A DNA stretch of 12,232 bases from an uncultured Bacteroidales bacterium (GTDB taxonomy: Bacteria > Bacteroidota > Bacteroidia > Bacteroidales > Bacteroidaceae): NCBI GenBank assembly GCA_902803195.1, contig CADCOX010000047.1:1-12232 (forward strand). The letters are read 5' to 3'. Both the position numbers and the translations under genes were made by a program. Position 1 is the stretch's first letter. Each line of letters begins with the position of its first letter. The notes below the pieces were generated by a model. The model was not told the DNA's origin and made no database searches. It saw nothing but the letters and a program-made list of their open reading frames with translations. This document shows positions 6,600-12,232 of the stretch, one piece after another.

Positions 6600-9200
6600 A
6601 TGAAAAAACTTCTCCCCCTCCTCGCCCTGTTTGTTGCGACTATGTCGCAACCTACCCCCCTTTACGCCACCTCACCCTATCTTGATGGCGTACCTTACAC
6701 CGAAGCCACTCAATACTCTGGTGCTGTCCTCGACCAAATTATCAAGGTCAACGACTACTGGCAGGCCCATAACACCCCTTACGTCCGTTCTTTTTGGGAC
6801 CATGCCGCCTACCACACTGGCAATATGGAGGCCTACCGCCTCACTGGCCGTGCCGACTGGTACGCATACACCGACAAGTGGTGCCGCCATAACGAGTGGA
6901 AAGGCGCCCGCAGCGACGACCGCGCCAACTGGAAGTATAAGACCTATGGTGAAGGCCAGGACTTCGTCCTCTTCGGCGACTGGCAGATCTGCTTCCAAAC
7001 CTATATCGACATGTACAACCTCGTGCCTGCCCCCTATAAGGTAGCTCGCGCCATTGAAGTCATGAGCCATGAATGCTCCATGACCGACACTCACTTCTGG
7101 TGGTGGGCCGATGCGCTTTACATGGTTATGCCTGTCATGACGAAGATGTACAAGCTGACTGGCGAAATCAAATATCTCGACAAACTCTATGAGAATTTCC
7201 TTTGGAGCGATAGCCTCATGTACGATAAAGATGAGCAACTCTACTACCGCGACGCCAAATACATCTATCCGAAGGTGAAGACTGCTTGCAACGGCGGCAA
7301 GAGTTTCTGGGCGCGTGGCGACGGTTGGGTGCTTGCTGGTTTGGCGAAAGTGTTGGCCGACATGCCGCAGGACTACAAGAACCGCCCCATCTTCGTACAG
7401 CGCTTCCGCGAACTCGCCGAGGGTGTGGCCCGTGTTCAGCGACCTGATGGCTACTGGAGCCGCTCCATGCTCTGCGAGGATGATGCCCCTGGCCCCGAGA
7501 CCTCCGGTACCGCATTCTTCACTTATGGCATGCTCTGGGGCGTCAACAATGGCTATCTTGACCGCGAACGTTTCGCTCCCGTCATCGCCAAGGCGTGGAA
7601 ATATCTCTCTGAGACTGCCCTCCAGCCCGACGGCAGCATCGGCTTTGTGCAGCCCATCGGCGAGAAGCCCGACCCCACCAAGACCGTCGATGCTCATTCC
7701 CAAGCTCCTTTCGGTACTGGTGCCTGGCTCCTTGCTGCCTGTGAGATGGTGCGTTACATCAACTCCGATCCCTACGCTCCCGCTGCTGTTCCCGAAGGTT
7801 CTCATTCTGGAAACTCCATCTACCATTACACCCCCACTACTCCCTCTGTTAGTGTGGGCAGCAGTGTCCCCACCGCCTCTCTCACCGGTCGCCCTACTGC
7901 CGCCGATCCGATGCTCCGCTACCGCGGCCATGAGTCCTTCGGTTCTTACGAGATTGCCAATCCCACCGACGAGAACATCGCACAGGTCATAGAGATTACC
8001 AACATGGAAGTGCTGAAAAAGTCGAACTGCGCCGTTGCTCGAGAGTTCTTCTTTCTTGATGGCGATCGCAACGAAGTCCCCTATCAGATTACCCACGACG
8101 GCCATGTCCTCGTCTTCTGCTCCGTTCGTCCTCATAGCAGCATAACCCTCACAATGTGGAAAGGGCAGCCCCTCGACTACGAACTCACATGCAATGGTCG
8201 CATCTACCCCAACCGCTGGGACGACCTCGTCTGGGAGAACGACCGCTGTGCCTGGCGTTTCTATGGTCCCGGTGCTCATAAGAACATGAAGAACAACGCA
8301 TACGGCTTCGACACCTTCGTCAAGAACACCCCGCATCCCATCCAAGACCAGCTCTACCACAACGAACTCACCTCTTATGGAGTCAACGAGCGAATTAAGC
8401 GCGACAAAAGCTCCCTCGACTGGAACGAAGTGCATCGCGGCTACACCTACCATCGCAATCACGGAGCAGGCATGGACGCTTACACCGTCGGCGCCACCCT
8501 TGGCGCTGGTGCTGCAGCACTAAGACCCGCCTCTGACTCCTCCCATAAGGGAGGGGAACTTCTCTACCCCCTTTATTATGAAAAGGCCGAGATCCTTGAC
8601 AATGGTCCCCTTCGCTTCACCGTCCGCATGACCATGCCCGCCCAGACCCTCCCTCCCACGGGGGGAGTTGGAGAGGGGCAGTCTTTCCGTGAAACGCGCC
8701 TCATCACCCAAGACTGCGGCAGTCACTTCGCCCGCGTCGAGATCACCTATGAAGGTATCACCCAGCCCACTCCCGTATGCGCCGGCATCGTTGTCCACGA
8801 CTCGGCTCCCGAGGCCTATGTCCTCAATCAAAAGGAAGGCTGGCTCACCTACGCCGAGCCCCTCGACAACGCCGACAAGCGCATGAACGGCGAACACTAT
8901 CTCGGCATCTTTATACCGAACATTGACCAGTTGACAAGTAAACAAGCAGTCAAGTCAAAATCCAAGACTAAAGCATCCAACTCGTCTACTAAAGTTCATT
9001 ACCTTCCCCTTCCCGAGAAACGCTCCGGCGGAATCGGGCACGCCATCATTCAGACCACCTACACCCCCGGCCAACCCTTCGTTTACTACACTGGTTCCGC
9101 CTGGAGCCTCTATGACGTCCCTACCCACGCCATCTGGCAGCAGACCCTCCGCCACGAAGCCTCCATCCTCACCAACGGCCTTCAACTCATCGAACATTAA
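6600..9200 (+). CDS. GH105 unsaturated rhamnogalacturonyl hydrolase fused to a DUF4861 domain
   Basis: The 866-residue secreted enzyme has a signal peptide with likely cleavage after A23 (P-L-Y-A). The N-terminal domain (about 30-390) is an alpha/alpha-barrel of the GH88/GH105 type. It has F-G-D127-W-Q, then W-W-W-A-D171-A-L-Y-M (matching the W-x-D-G-L-Y-M signature with the general-acid Asp), and F-W-A-R-G-D-G-W-V. Such enzymes remove 4,5-unsaturated galacturonic acid from oligosaccharides made by pectin lyases. After a Pro/Ser/Thr-rich linker (about 395-428), residues 430-866 look like DUF4861, with W-E-N-D-R, Y-G-P-G-A-H and E-T-R-L-I-T-Q-D-C-G-S-H. Other GH105-DUF4861 fusions exist in Bacteroidota, as I recall. 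Two palindrome-bearing segments (646-654, 683-694) and a Lys/Ser-rich insert (about 779-800) interrupt DUF4861. The signal peptide encodes palindrome copy C. Confidence 0.9.
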   Translation: MKKLLPLLALFVATMSQPTPLYATSPYLDGVPYTEATQYSGAVLDQIIKVNDYWQAHNTPYVRSFWDHAAYHTGNMEAYRLTGRADWYAYTDKWCRHNEWKGARSDDRANWKYKTYGEGQDFVLFGDWQICFQTYIDMYNLVPAPYKVARAIEVMSHECSMTDTHFWWWADALYMVMPVMTKMYKLTGEIKYLDKLYENFLWSDSLMYDKDEQLYYRDAKYIYPKVKTACNGGKSFWARGDGWVLAGLAKVLADMPQDYKNRPIFVQRFRELAEGVARVQRPDGYWSRSMLCEDDAPGPETSGTAFFTYGMLWGVNNGYLDRERFAPVIAKAWKYLSETALQPDGSIGFVQPIGEKPDPTKTVDAHSQAPFGTGAWLLAACEMVRYINSDPYAPAAVPEGSHSGNSIYHYTPTTPSVSVGSSVPTASLTGRPTAADPMLRYRGHESFGSYEIANPTDENIAQVIEITNMEVLKKSNCAVAREFFFLDGDRNEVPYQITHDGHVLVFCSVRPHSSITLTMWKGQPLDYELTCNGRIYPNRWDDLVWENDRCAWRFYGPGAHKNMKNNAYGFDTFVKNTPHPIQDQLYHNELTSYGVNERIKRDKSSLDWNEVHRGYTYHRNHGAGMDAYTVGATLGAGAAALRPASDSSHKGGELLYPLYYEKAEILDNGPLRFTVRMTMPAQTLPPTGGVGEGQSFRETRLITQDCGSHFARVEITYEGITQPTPVCAGIVVHDSAPEAYVLNQKEGWLTYAEPLDNADKRMNGEHYLGIFIPNIDQLTSKQAVKSKSKTKASNSSTKVHYLPLPEKRSGGIGHAIIQTTYTPGQPFVYYTGSAWSLYDVPTHAIWQQTLRHEASILTNGLQLIEH
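6628..6651. repeat. Signal-peptide palindrome, copy C
   Basis: TGTTT is followed by GTTGCGAC-TAT-GTCGCAAC, with perfect 8-base arms. The core begins 33 bases after the GH105 ATG and is read as V-A-T-M-S-Q. Compared with copy A, the innermost pair changed from T-A to C-G, altering Ile to Thr and Ile to Met but keeping the palindrome. Confidence 0.85.
8537..8556. repeat. In-frame GC-rich palindrome in the DUF4861 domain (first)
   Basis: CTCCTCCC-ATAA-GGGAGGGG has 8-base arms with a single T/G mismatch. It is read within D-S-S-H-K-G-G-E-L (residues 646-654), in what looks like a surface loop between A-A-L-R and L-L-Y-P-L-Y-Y-E. Confidence 0.6.
8647..8678. repeat. In-frame GC-rich nested inverted repeat in the DUF4861 domain (second)
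   Basis: The inner arms are CTCCC (8653-8657) and GGGAG (8663-8667); the outer arms are CCCTC (8647-8651) and GAGGG (8673-8677). It is read as L-P-P-T-G-G-V-G-E-G (about residues 684-693), just before E-T-R-L-I-T. It shares GGGAGTTGG with the phosphoesterase palindrome at 5349. Confidence 0.55.
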
Positions 9201-9416
9201 GCCGCTCCTTCAACCATCAATCTGCCGAGCGAGTGGATAACATCAGCCAGCGGAAGATCGGGTTCTGAGGAGGAACGGAGAGAGGCTCGGCGCTGGCGGA
9301 GTTTCTTGGTCAAGGCATAAGCGGTCAATGCGAAGAGAGATTCTTAGATGAAGGCCGAGCGAACGCGAAAGCGTGCAAATGAAAGGATTCTGGGCAATGG
9401 TCTCGACGGCTGTTGC
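9201..9416. other. 216-base convergent spacer with inverted and direct repeats
   Basis: No gene or tRNA is visible here. GCCAGCG (9246-9252) pairs with CGCTGGC (9291-9297), and GCCGAGC (9224-9230) pairs with GCTCGGC (9285-9291); the two right arms share one base. GCCGAGCGA occurs twice in direct orientation (9224-9232, 9354-9362), the second copy followed by a short hairpin ACGC-GAAA-GCGT (9363-9374). The spacer separates two convergent genes, so transcription from both sides should end here, but no stem with a T-tract typical of intrinsic termination was found. Confidence 0.5.
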
Positions 9417-10232
9417 TCAGAGTTTTTCGCCGCAGTGCGAGCAGAACTTGTCGCCTTTGCGAACCTTCGAGTCGCAGCGGGGACAGCGGCCGTTGCGCAC
9501 AGGCTCGCGCGTCTCGTCGATGAAGGAGGCAGAGACGATGCCCGTCGGGATGGCGATGATGGTGTAGCCCAAAAGCATGATGAAGCCGCTGAGCAGACGC
9601 CCCATGAAGGTGACGGGGGTGATGTCGCCGTAGCCAACTGTGCTCAGCGTAGTGATGGCCCAGTAGATGCTCGTGCCGATGTCCGTGAATGCGGAGTCGG
9701 GCTGGCCACCTTCGATGATGAACATGAGGGTACCGAGGCAGCAGGTAAGAATCAGCACAAAAAGGAAGTAGACCGTAATCTTGTGGAGGCTGCGTCCCAC
9801 AGCGTTTAGCAGCAGTTGCCCCTCGTTGATGAAGACAAAAGCCCTAAAGATGCGGAAGATACGCAAGAAACGTATGCTCCTGAGCATGAGCATATAGCGC
9901 GCTCCGGGAAGGAAGATGGCTAAATACGGAGGAAGTGTAGCTACAAGGTCGATGATGCCCCAGAGAGACAGGGCATAGCCACGACGACTCTCGGCGCAGT
10001 AGAGGCGGAGGATGTACTCCAGCGTGAAGAGTACGGTCAGCACGCCCTCCATCCACGTCAGTACGAGCTTCAATGTAGGCGGCAACATCGGCAGGCTCTC
10101 CACGAAGAGGATGATCAAGCTGATGGCAATAGCGATGATGATGACGATGTCGAAGGTGCTGTCTGCGCGATCGTCGTCGCCGAAGATGACGGCTCTCAGC
10201 CGTTCTTTTTCTGTCCAGGCAGGTCGTTTCAT
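9417..10232 (-). CDS. Voltage-gated-type potassium channel (ion transporter family) with C-terminal zinc ribbon
   Basis: The 271-residue product has six membrane segments. S1 is at about 27-47, S2 60-79, S3 86-107 and S4 about 114-132, with arginines at every third position (R118, R121, R124, R127, R130), the classic voltage-sensor pattern. S5 is at 151-173, the pore helix and filter T198-V-G-Y-G-D203 follow, and S6 is at 211-237. The filter indicates K+ selectivity. The tail holds C250-x2-C253 and C264-x2-C267, a zinc-ribbon-like motif that may act as a cytosolic sensor or assembly domain. The ATG at 10232 gives MKRPAW and was preferred to an in-frame ATG 24 codons upstream (10304), because a TACTTTTG promoter box at 10276-10269 lies between them. 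The gene converges on the GH105 gene and diverges from guaA, so it is probably monocistronic. Confidence 0.93.
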   Translation of the reverse strand: MKRPAWTEKERLRAVIFGDDDRADSTFDIVIIIAIAISLIILFVESLPMLPPTLKLVLTWMEGVLTVLFTLEYILRLYCAESRRGYALSLWGIIDLVATLPPYLAIFLPGARYMLMLRSIRFLRIFRIFRAFVFINEGQLLLNAVGRSLHKITVYFLFVLILTCCLGTLMFIIEGGQPDSAFTDIGTSIYWAITTLSTVGYGDITPVTFMGRLLSGFIMLLGYTIIAIPTGIVSASFIDETREPVRNGRCPRCDSKVRKGDKFCSHCGEKL

Positions 10233-10268
10233 AATGGTTTGTATCGTTGAGATGAGTATTTCCGACAA

Positions 10269-10276
10269 CAAAAGTA
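10269..10276 (-). promoter_or_regulatory. Putative -7 box of the ion channel promoter
   Basis: Read on the minus strand the box is TACTTTTG, matching the Bacteroidota TAnnTTTG consensus. It lies 36 bases before the channel ATG, giving a leader of about 30 bases. A matching TTTG at the usual 19-21 base spacing is missing (the nearest is 25 bases away), so confidence is moderate. Confidence 0.45.
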
Positions 10277-10355
10277 CTACTTTTCCCGAAACCAGCCGCA
10301 TCAAATAGTTGAAAAAAGTAACAAATCAGCAACTGCAAACTTTTTTTCGCGTTTT

Positions 10356-10387
10356 TTTGGCTGTATGCCCACTAATTTGTATCTTTG
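10356..10387 (+). promoter_or_regulatory. Bacteroidota-type promoter of guaA (TTTG-N20-TATCTTTG)
   Basis: TTTG at 10356-10359 and TATCTTTG at 10380-10387 are separated by 20 bases, an essentially ideal match to the primary sigma factor promoter of Bacteroidota. Just upstream, and overlapping the TTTG, is a symmetric tract T7-CGCG-T7 (10341-10358) that may act as an UP-like element or bend DNA. Transcription probably starts near 10393, leaving a leader of about 45 bases. Confidence 0.85.
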
Positions 10388-10438
10388 CTCCGCAAAAACA
10401 ATCAAAGCTTACATTATTCACGAAAAATACTGAACATT

Positions 10439-11422
10439 ATGACTCAAGGAAATGTACGTCCGGCCGACATGGAGCGCATCACCACTCCGGCTTTGGCCCA
10501 GAAATTCATTGACGAACAAGTGAAGGAGCTTCGCGCTCAGATTGGCGACAAGAAGGTACTGCTGGCCCTCTCCGGCGGTGTCGACTCGTCGGTCGTCGCC
10601 GCTCTACTCATCAAGGCTGTCGGCAAGCAGCTGGTGTCCGTGCATGTCAACCATGGCCTGCTGCGTAAGGGCGAACCCGAGCAGGTGGTACGCGTGTTCC
10701 GCGACGAGCTGGACGCCAATCTTGTTTATGTCGATGCCACCGATCGTTTCCTCGATAAACTGGCCGGCGTATCCGACCCCGAGCAGAAGCGCAAGATCAT
10801 CGGTGCCGAGTTCATCCGCGTCTTCGAGGAGGAAGCCCGCAAGCAGGAGGGCATCAGCTTCCTGGCTCAGGGAACCATCTACCCCGACATCGTCGAGTCT
10901 GGCCCCGTCAAATCCCACCATAACGTAGGCGGTCTGCCCGATGACCTCCAGTTCGAGCTCGTGGAGCCTATCAAGCTGCTCTTCAAAGACGAAGTGCGCG
11001 TTGTCGGCAAAGAGCTTGGCCTTCCCGACAACATGGTTTTCCGCCAGCCGTTCCCCGGTCCCGGTCTGGGCGTGCGCTGCACGGGTGCCATCACACGCGA
11101 CCGTCTGGAGGCGCTACGCGAGAGCGACGCCATCCTGCGCGAGGAGTTTGCCAAGAACGGCCTCGAAGGCAAGGTCTGGCAGTACTTCACCATTGTCCCC
11201 GACTACAAGTCCACGGGCGTCAAAAACGACAAGCGCAGCTGGGATTGGCCCGTCATCATCCGTGCGGTGAACACGCGCGATGCCATGACCGCTACCATCG
11301 AGGAAATCCCCTACCCCCTCCTCCATCACATCACTCAGCGCATCATCACCGAAGTTCCCGGCGTCAACCGCGTGCTCTACGACCTCACGCCGAAACCCAC
11401 AGGAACCATCGAGTGGGAATAA
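10439..11422 (+). CDS. guaA: GMP synthetase ATP-pyrophosphatase subunit, lacking the glutaminase domain
   Basis: The 327-residue product makes GMP from XMP, ATP and ammonia, the last step of guanine nucleotide synthesis. The P-loop is S45-G-G-V-D-S-S51. Further family motifs are A-Q-G-T-I-Y-P-D, K-S-H-H-N-V-G-G-L-P, the F-P-G-P-G-L-G-V-R loop and the C-terminal T-I-E-W-E end, so the ATPase and dimerisation domains are complete. The N-terminal class-I glutamine amidotransferase domain (about 190-200 residues in the usual bacterial enzyme) is absent, and a strong promoter just upstream leaves no room for it. The E-S-G-P-V-K-S-H-H-N stretch is shorter than in E. coli and resembles archaeal two-subunit enzymes. 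A separate glutaminase subunit should exist elsewhere, or free ammonia is used. The ATG at 10439 gives MTQGNV; the one at 10385 lies within the promoter box. Confidence 0.93.
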   Translation: MTQGNVRPADMERITTPALAQKFIDEQVKELRAQIGDKKVLLALSGGVDSSVVAALLIKAVGKQLVSVHVNHGLLRKGEPEQVVRVFRDELDANLVYVDATDRFLDKLAGVSDPEQKRKIIGAEFIRVFEEEARKQEGISFLAQGTIYPDIVESGPVKSHHNVGGLPDDLQFELVEPIKLLFKDEVRVVGKELGLPDNMVFRQPFPGPGLGVRCTGAITRDRLEALRESDAILREEFAKNGLEGKVWQYFTIVPDYKSTGVKNDKRSWDWPVIIRAVNTRDAMTATIEEIPYPLLHHITQRIITEVPGVNRVLYDLTPKPTGTIEWE

Positions 11423-11441
11423 GCTACTGAAGAACTTCATT

Positions 11442-11497
11442 TTGACGAGGAAAGGAAATGCAGGGCTCGAGTCCTTCGCATTTACTTTCCTCGTCAA
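11442..11497. repeat. Long inverted repeat (20-base arms, one mismatch) after guaA
   Basis: The arms at 11442-11461 and 11478-11497 match except at one position; the outer 13 bases (TTGACGAGGAAAG) pair perfectly. The 16-base loop contains AGGGCTCGAG (11462-11471), which is complementary at 9 of 10 positions to CTCTAGCCCT at 11501-11510. It starts 19 bases after the guaA stop. No T-tract follows on either strand, so it is not a textbook intrinsic terminator. It could be a terminator variant, an mRNA-stability hairpin or a repetitive palindromic element. Confidence 0.8.
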
Positions 11498-11546
11498 GAG
11501 CTCTAGCCCTCTAAGGCGAAAACCATAAACGAAACCCTTACGTATC

Positions 11547-12232
11547 ATGATGAAAATCCGACACACCCTATTAACTCTGGCGTTCCTCACTGCCGCGTCA
11601 GCGATGGCGCAGACCCTTAAGGAATGGGACGATGTGAGTGTTACCAACCTCTACCGTCTACGAGCACACACCCTTGACATCCCTGTAGCCTCAGCCACAG
11701 AAGCTGCGGCAGCCTATACTCCCACCAACGCCTTGGAGGCATCGCCCTACTTCCTCAGCCTCAACGGCACTTGGAAATTCCGATGGGTGGGCACGCCCGA
11801 GCAAGCCCCTAAGACCTTCTTCGAAGACTCCTTCAACGCTTCTGGATGGGATAACATCGACGTTCCCTCCGCATGGCAGGTCTATGGTTTGCGTAATAAC
11901 AAGCAGTGGGACAAGCCGTTGTATTGCAACACAAGCTACCCCTTCAGCTACGACAAATCGACATGGAGCGTGATGGCCGACCGACCGGGTTGGTTCACCT
12001 ATCGCGACACGAAGAAGAATCCCGTAGGCTCCTATCGCCGCGAATTCACCCTGCCTGCCGATTGGGACGGACGCGACATCTTCCTGCGCTTCAACGGCTG
12101 CGGCCACGGATATTACGTCTGGGTCAACGGTCAGTTCGTAGGTTATGCCGAGGATAGCTACCTCCCCAGCGAATGGGACATCACTTCGAAGGTGCGCAAG
12201 GGGGTGAACAACATCTCCGTTCGCGTGTATCG
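11547..12232 (+). CDS. Secreted glycoside hydrolase family 2, beta-galactosidase-like (3' end outside window)
   Basis: About 228 codons are visible before the window edge. Residues 1-21 form a signal peptide with cleavage at A-M-A/Q. From S66-P-Y-F-L-S-L-N-G-T-W-K-F the sequence matches the N-terminal sugar-binding domain of LacZ-type GH2 enzymes, continuing with N-P-V-G-S-Y-R-R-E-F, Y-V-W-V-N-G and G-Y-A-E-D-S. The catalytic TIM barrel would follow downstream and cannot be seen, so beta-galactosidase is inferred from the N-terminal half only. Substrates could be galactosides of plant hemicellulose or pectin, or host glycans. Two adjacent ATGs (11547, 11550) could both serve as start. No promoter box is evident in the 124 bases after guaA, where the long hairpin lies. 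Confidence 0.85.
   Translation, partial: MMKIRHTLLTLAFLTAASAMAQTLKEWDDVSVTNLYRLRAHTLDIPVASATEAAAAYTPTNALEASPYFLSLNGTWKFRWVGTPEQAPKTFFEDSFNASGWDNIDVPSAWQVYGLRNNKQWDKPLYCNTSYPFSYDKSTWSVMADRPGWFTYRDTKKNPVGSYRREFTLPADWDGRDIFLRFNGCGHGYYVWVNGQFVGYAEDSYLPSEWDITSKVRKGVNNISVRVY

Noticed and set aside
6672..8462. A 596-codon open frame on the minus strand, antisense to the GH105 gene.
   Set aside because: The product is Val/Ala/Gly/Glu-rich with no domain or signal; such long antisense frames follow from the C-rich codon bias of the true gene, which has clear GH105 motifs.
9348..9809. Plus-strand open frame antisense to the ion channel gene.
   Set aside because: It is Ala/Asp/Glu/Arg-rich without motifs and is a mirror of the channel gene, whose filter and voltage sensor are unmistakable.
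10385..10438. In-frame upstream ATG for guaA adding 18 residues.
   Set aside because: It overlaps the TATCTTTG box, so it would precede the likely transcription start.

Overview
The window looks like a chromosomal segment from a Bacteroidales bacterium, probably related to Prevotella or Bacteroides. The evidence is a near-perfect Bacteroidota promoter (TTTG-N20-TATCTTTG) before guaA, starts without Shine-Dalgarno sequences but with A/T-rich leaders, and family content typical of the phylum (DUF6057, PD40 lipoproteins with CxxCH, GH105-DUF4861). No tRNA, rRNA, insertion sequence, phage gene or CRISPR array was seen.

Layout. Positions 2-9200 hold five plus-strand genes that may form one transcription unit: the 3' part of a DUF6057 membrane protein; a TolB-like lipoprotein with a heme-c-type motif; a secreted S9 (DPP-IV-like) peptidase; a cytosolic DHH/DHHA1 phosphoesterase (NrnA-like); and a secreted GH105 unsaturated uronyl hydrolase fused to a DUF4861 domain. 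A 216-base spacer with inverted and direct repeats follows. Next is a minus-strand voltage-gated-type potassium channel with a C-terminal zinc ribbon. A divergent promoter region separates it from guaA, which here is only the ATP-pyrophosphatase half of GMP synthetase. After a long hairpin, the window ends inside a secreted GH2 beta-galactosidase-like gene.

How the genes work together. The GH105 and GH2 enzymes and the S9 peptidase point to periplasmic or surface breakdown of plant or host glycans and peptides. The first two genes are 9 bases apart and are probably co-expressed; their function is unknown. guaA and the phosphoesterase are housekeeping nucleotide-metabolism functions with no clear link to their neighbours.

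Most notable: a 24-base palindromic element (core GTTGCGAYTATRTCGCAAC) occurs in three unrelated genes, in the same reading phase, inside the signal peptide. Differences between copies are compensatory: they change amino acids but keep the palindrome, which suggests a nucleic-acid element rather than protein convergence. A second set of GC-rich palindromes lies in frame in the phosphoesterase and the GH105-DUF4861 gene. Together they resemble, in principle, the in-gene palindromic elements known from Rickettsia. Family names are recognised from the sequence only; no database search was possible.
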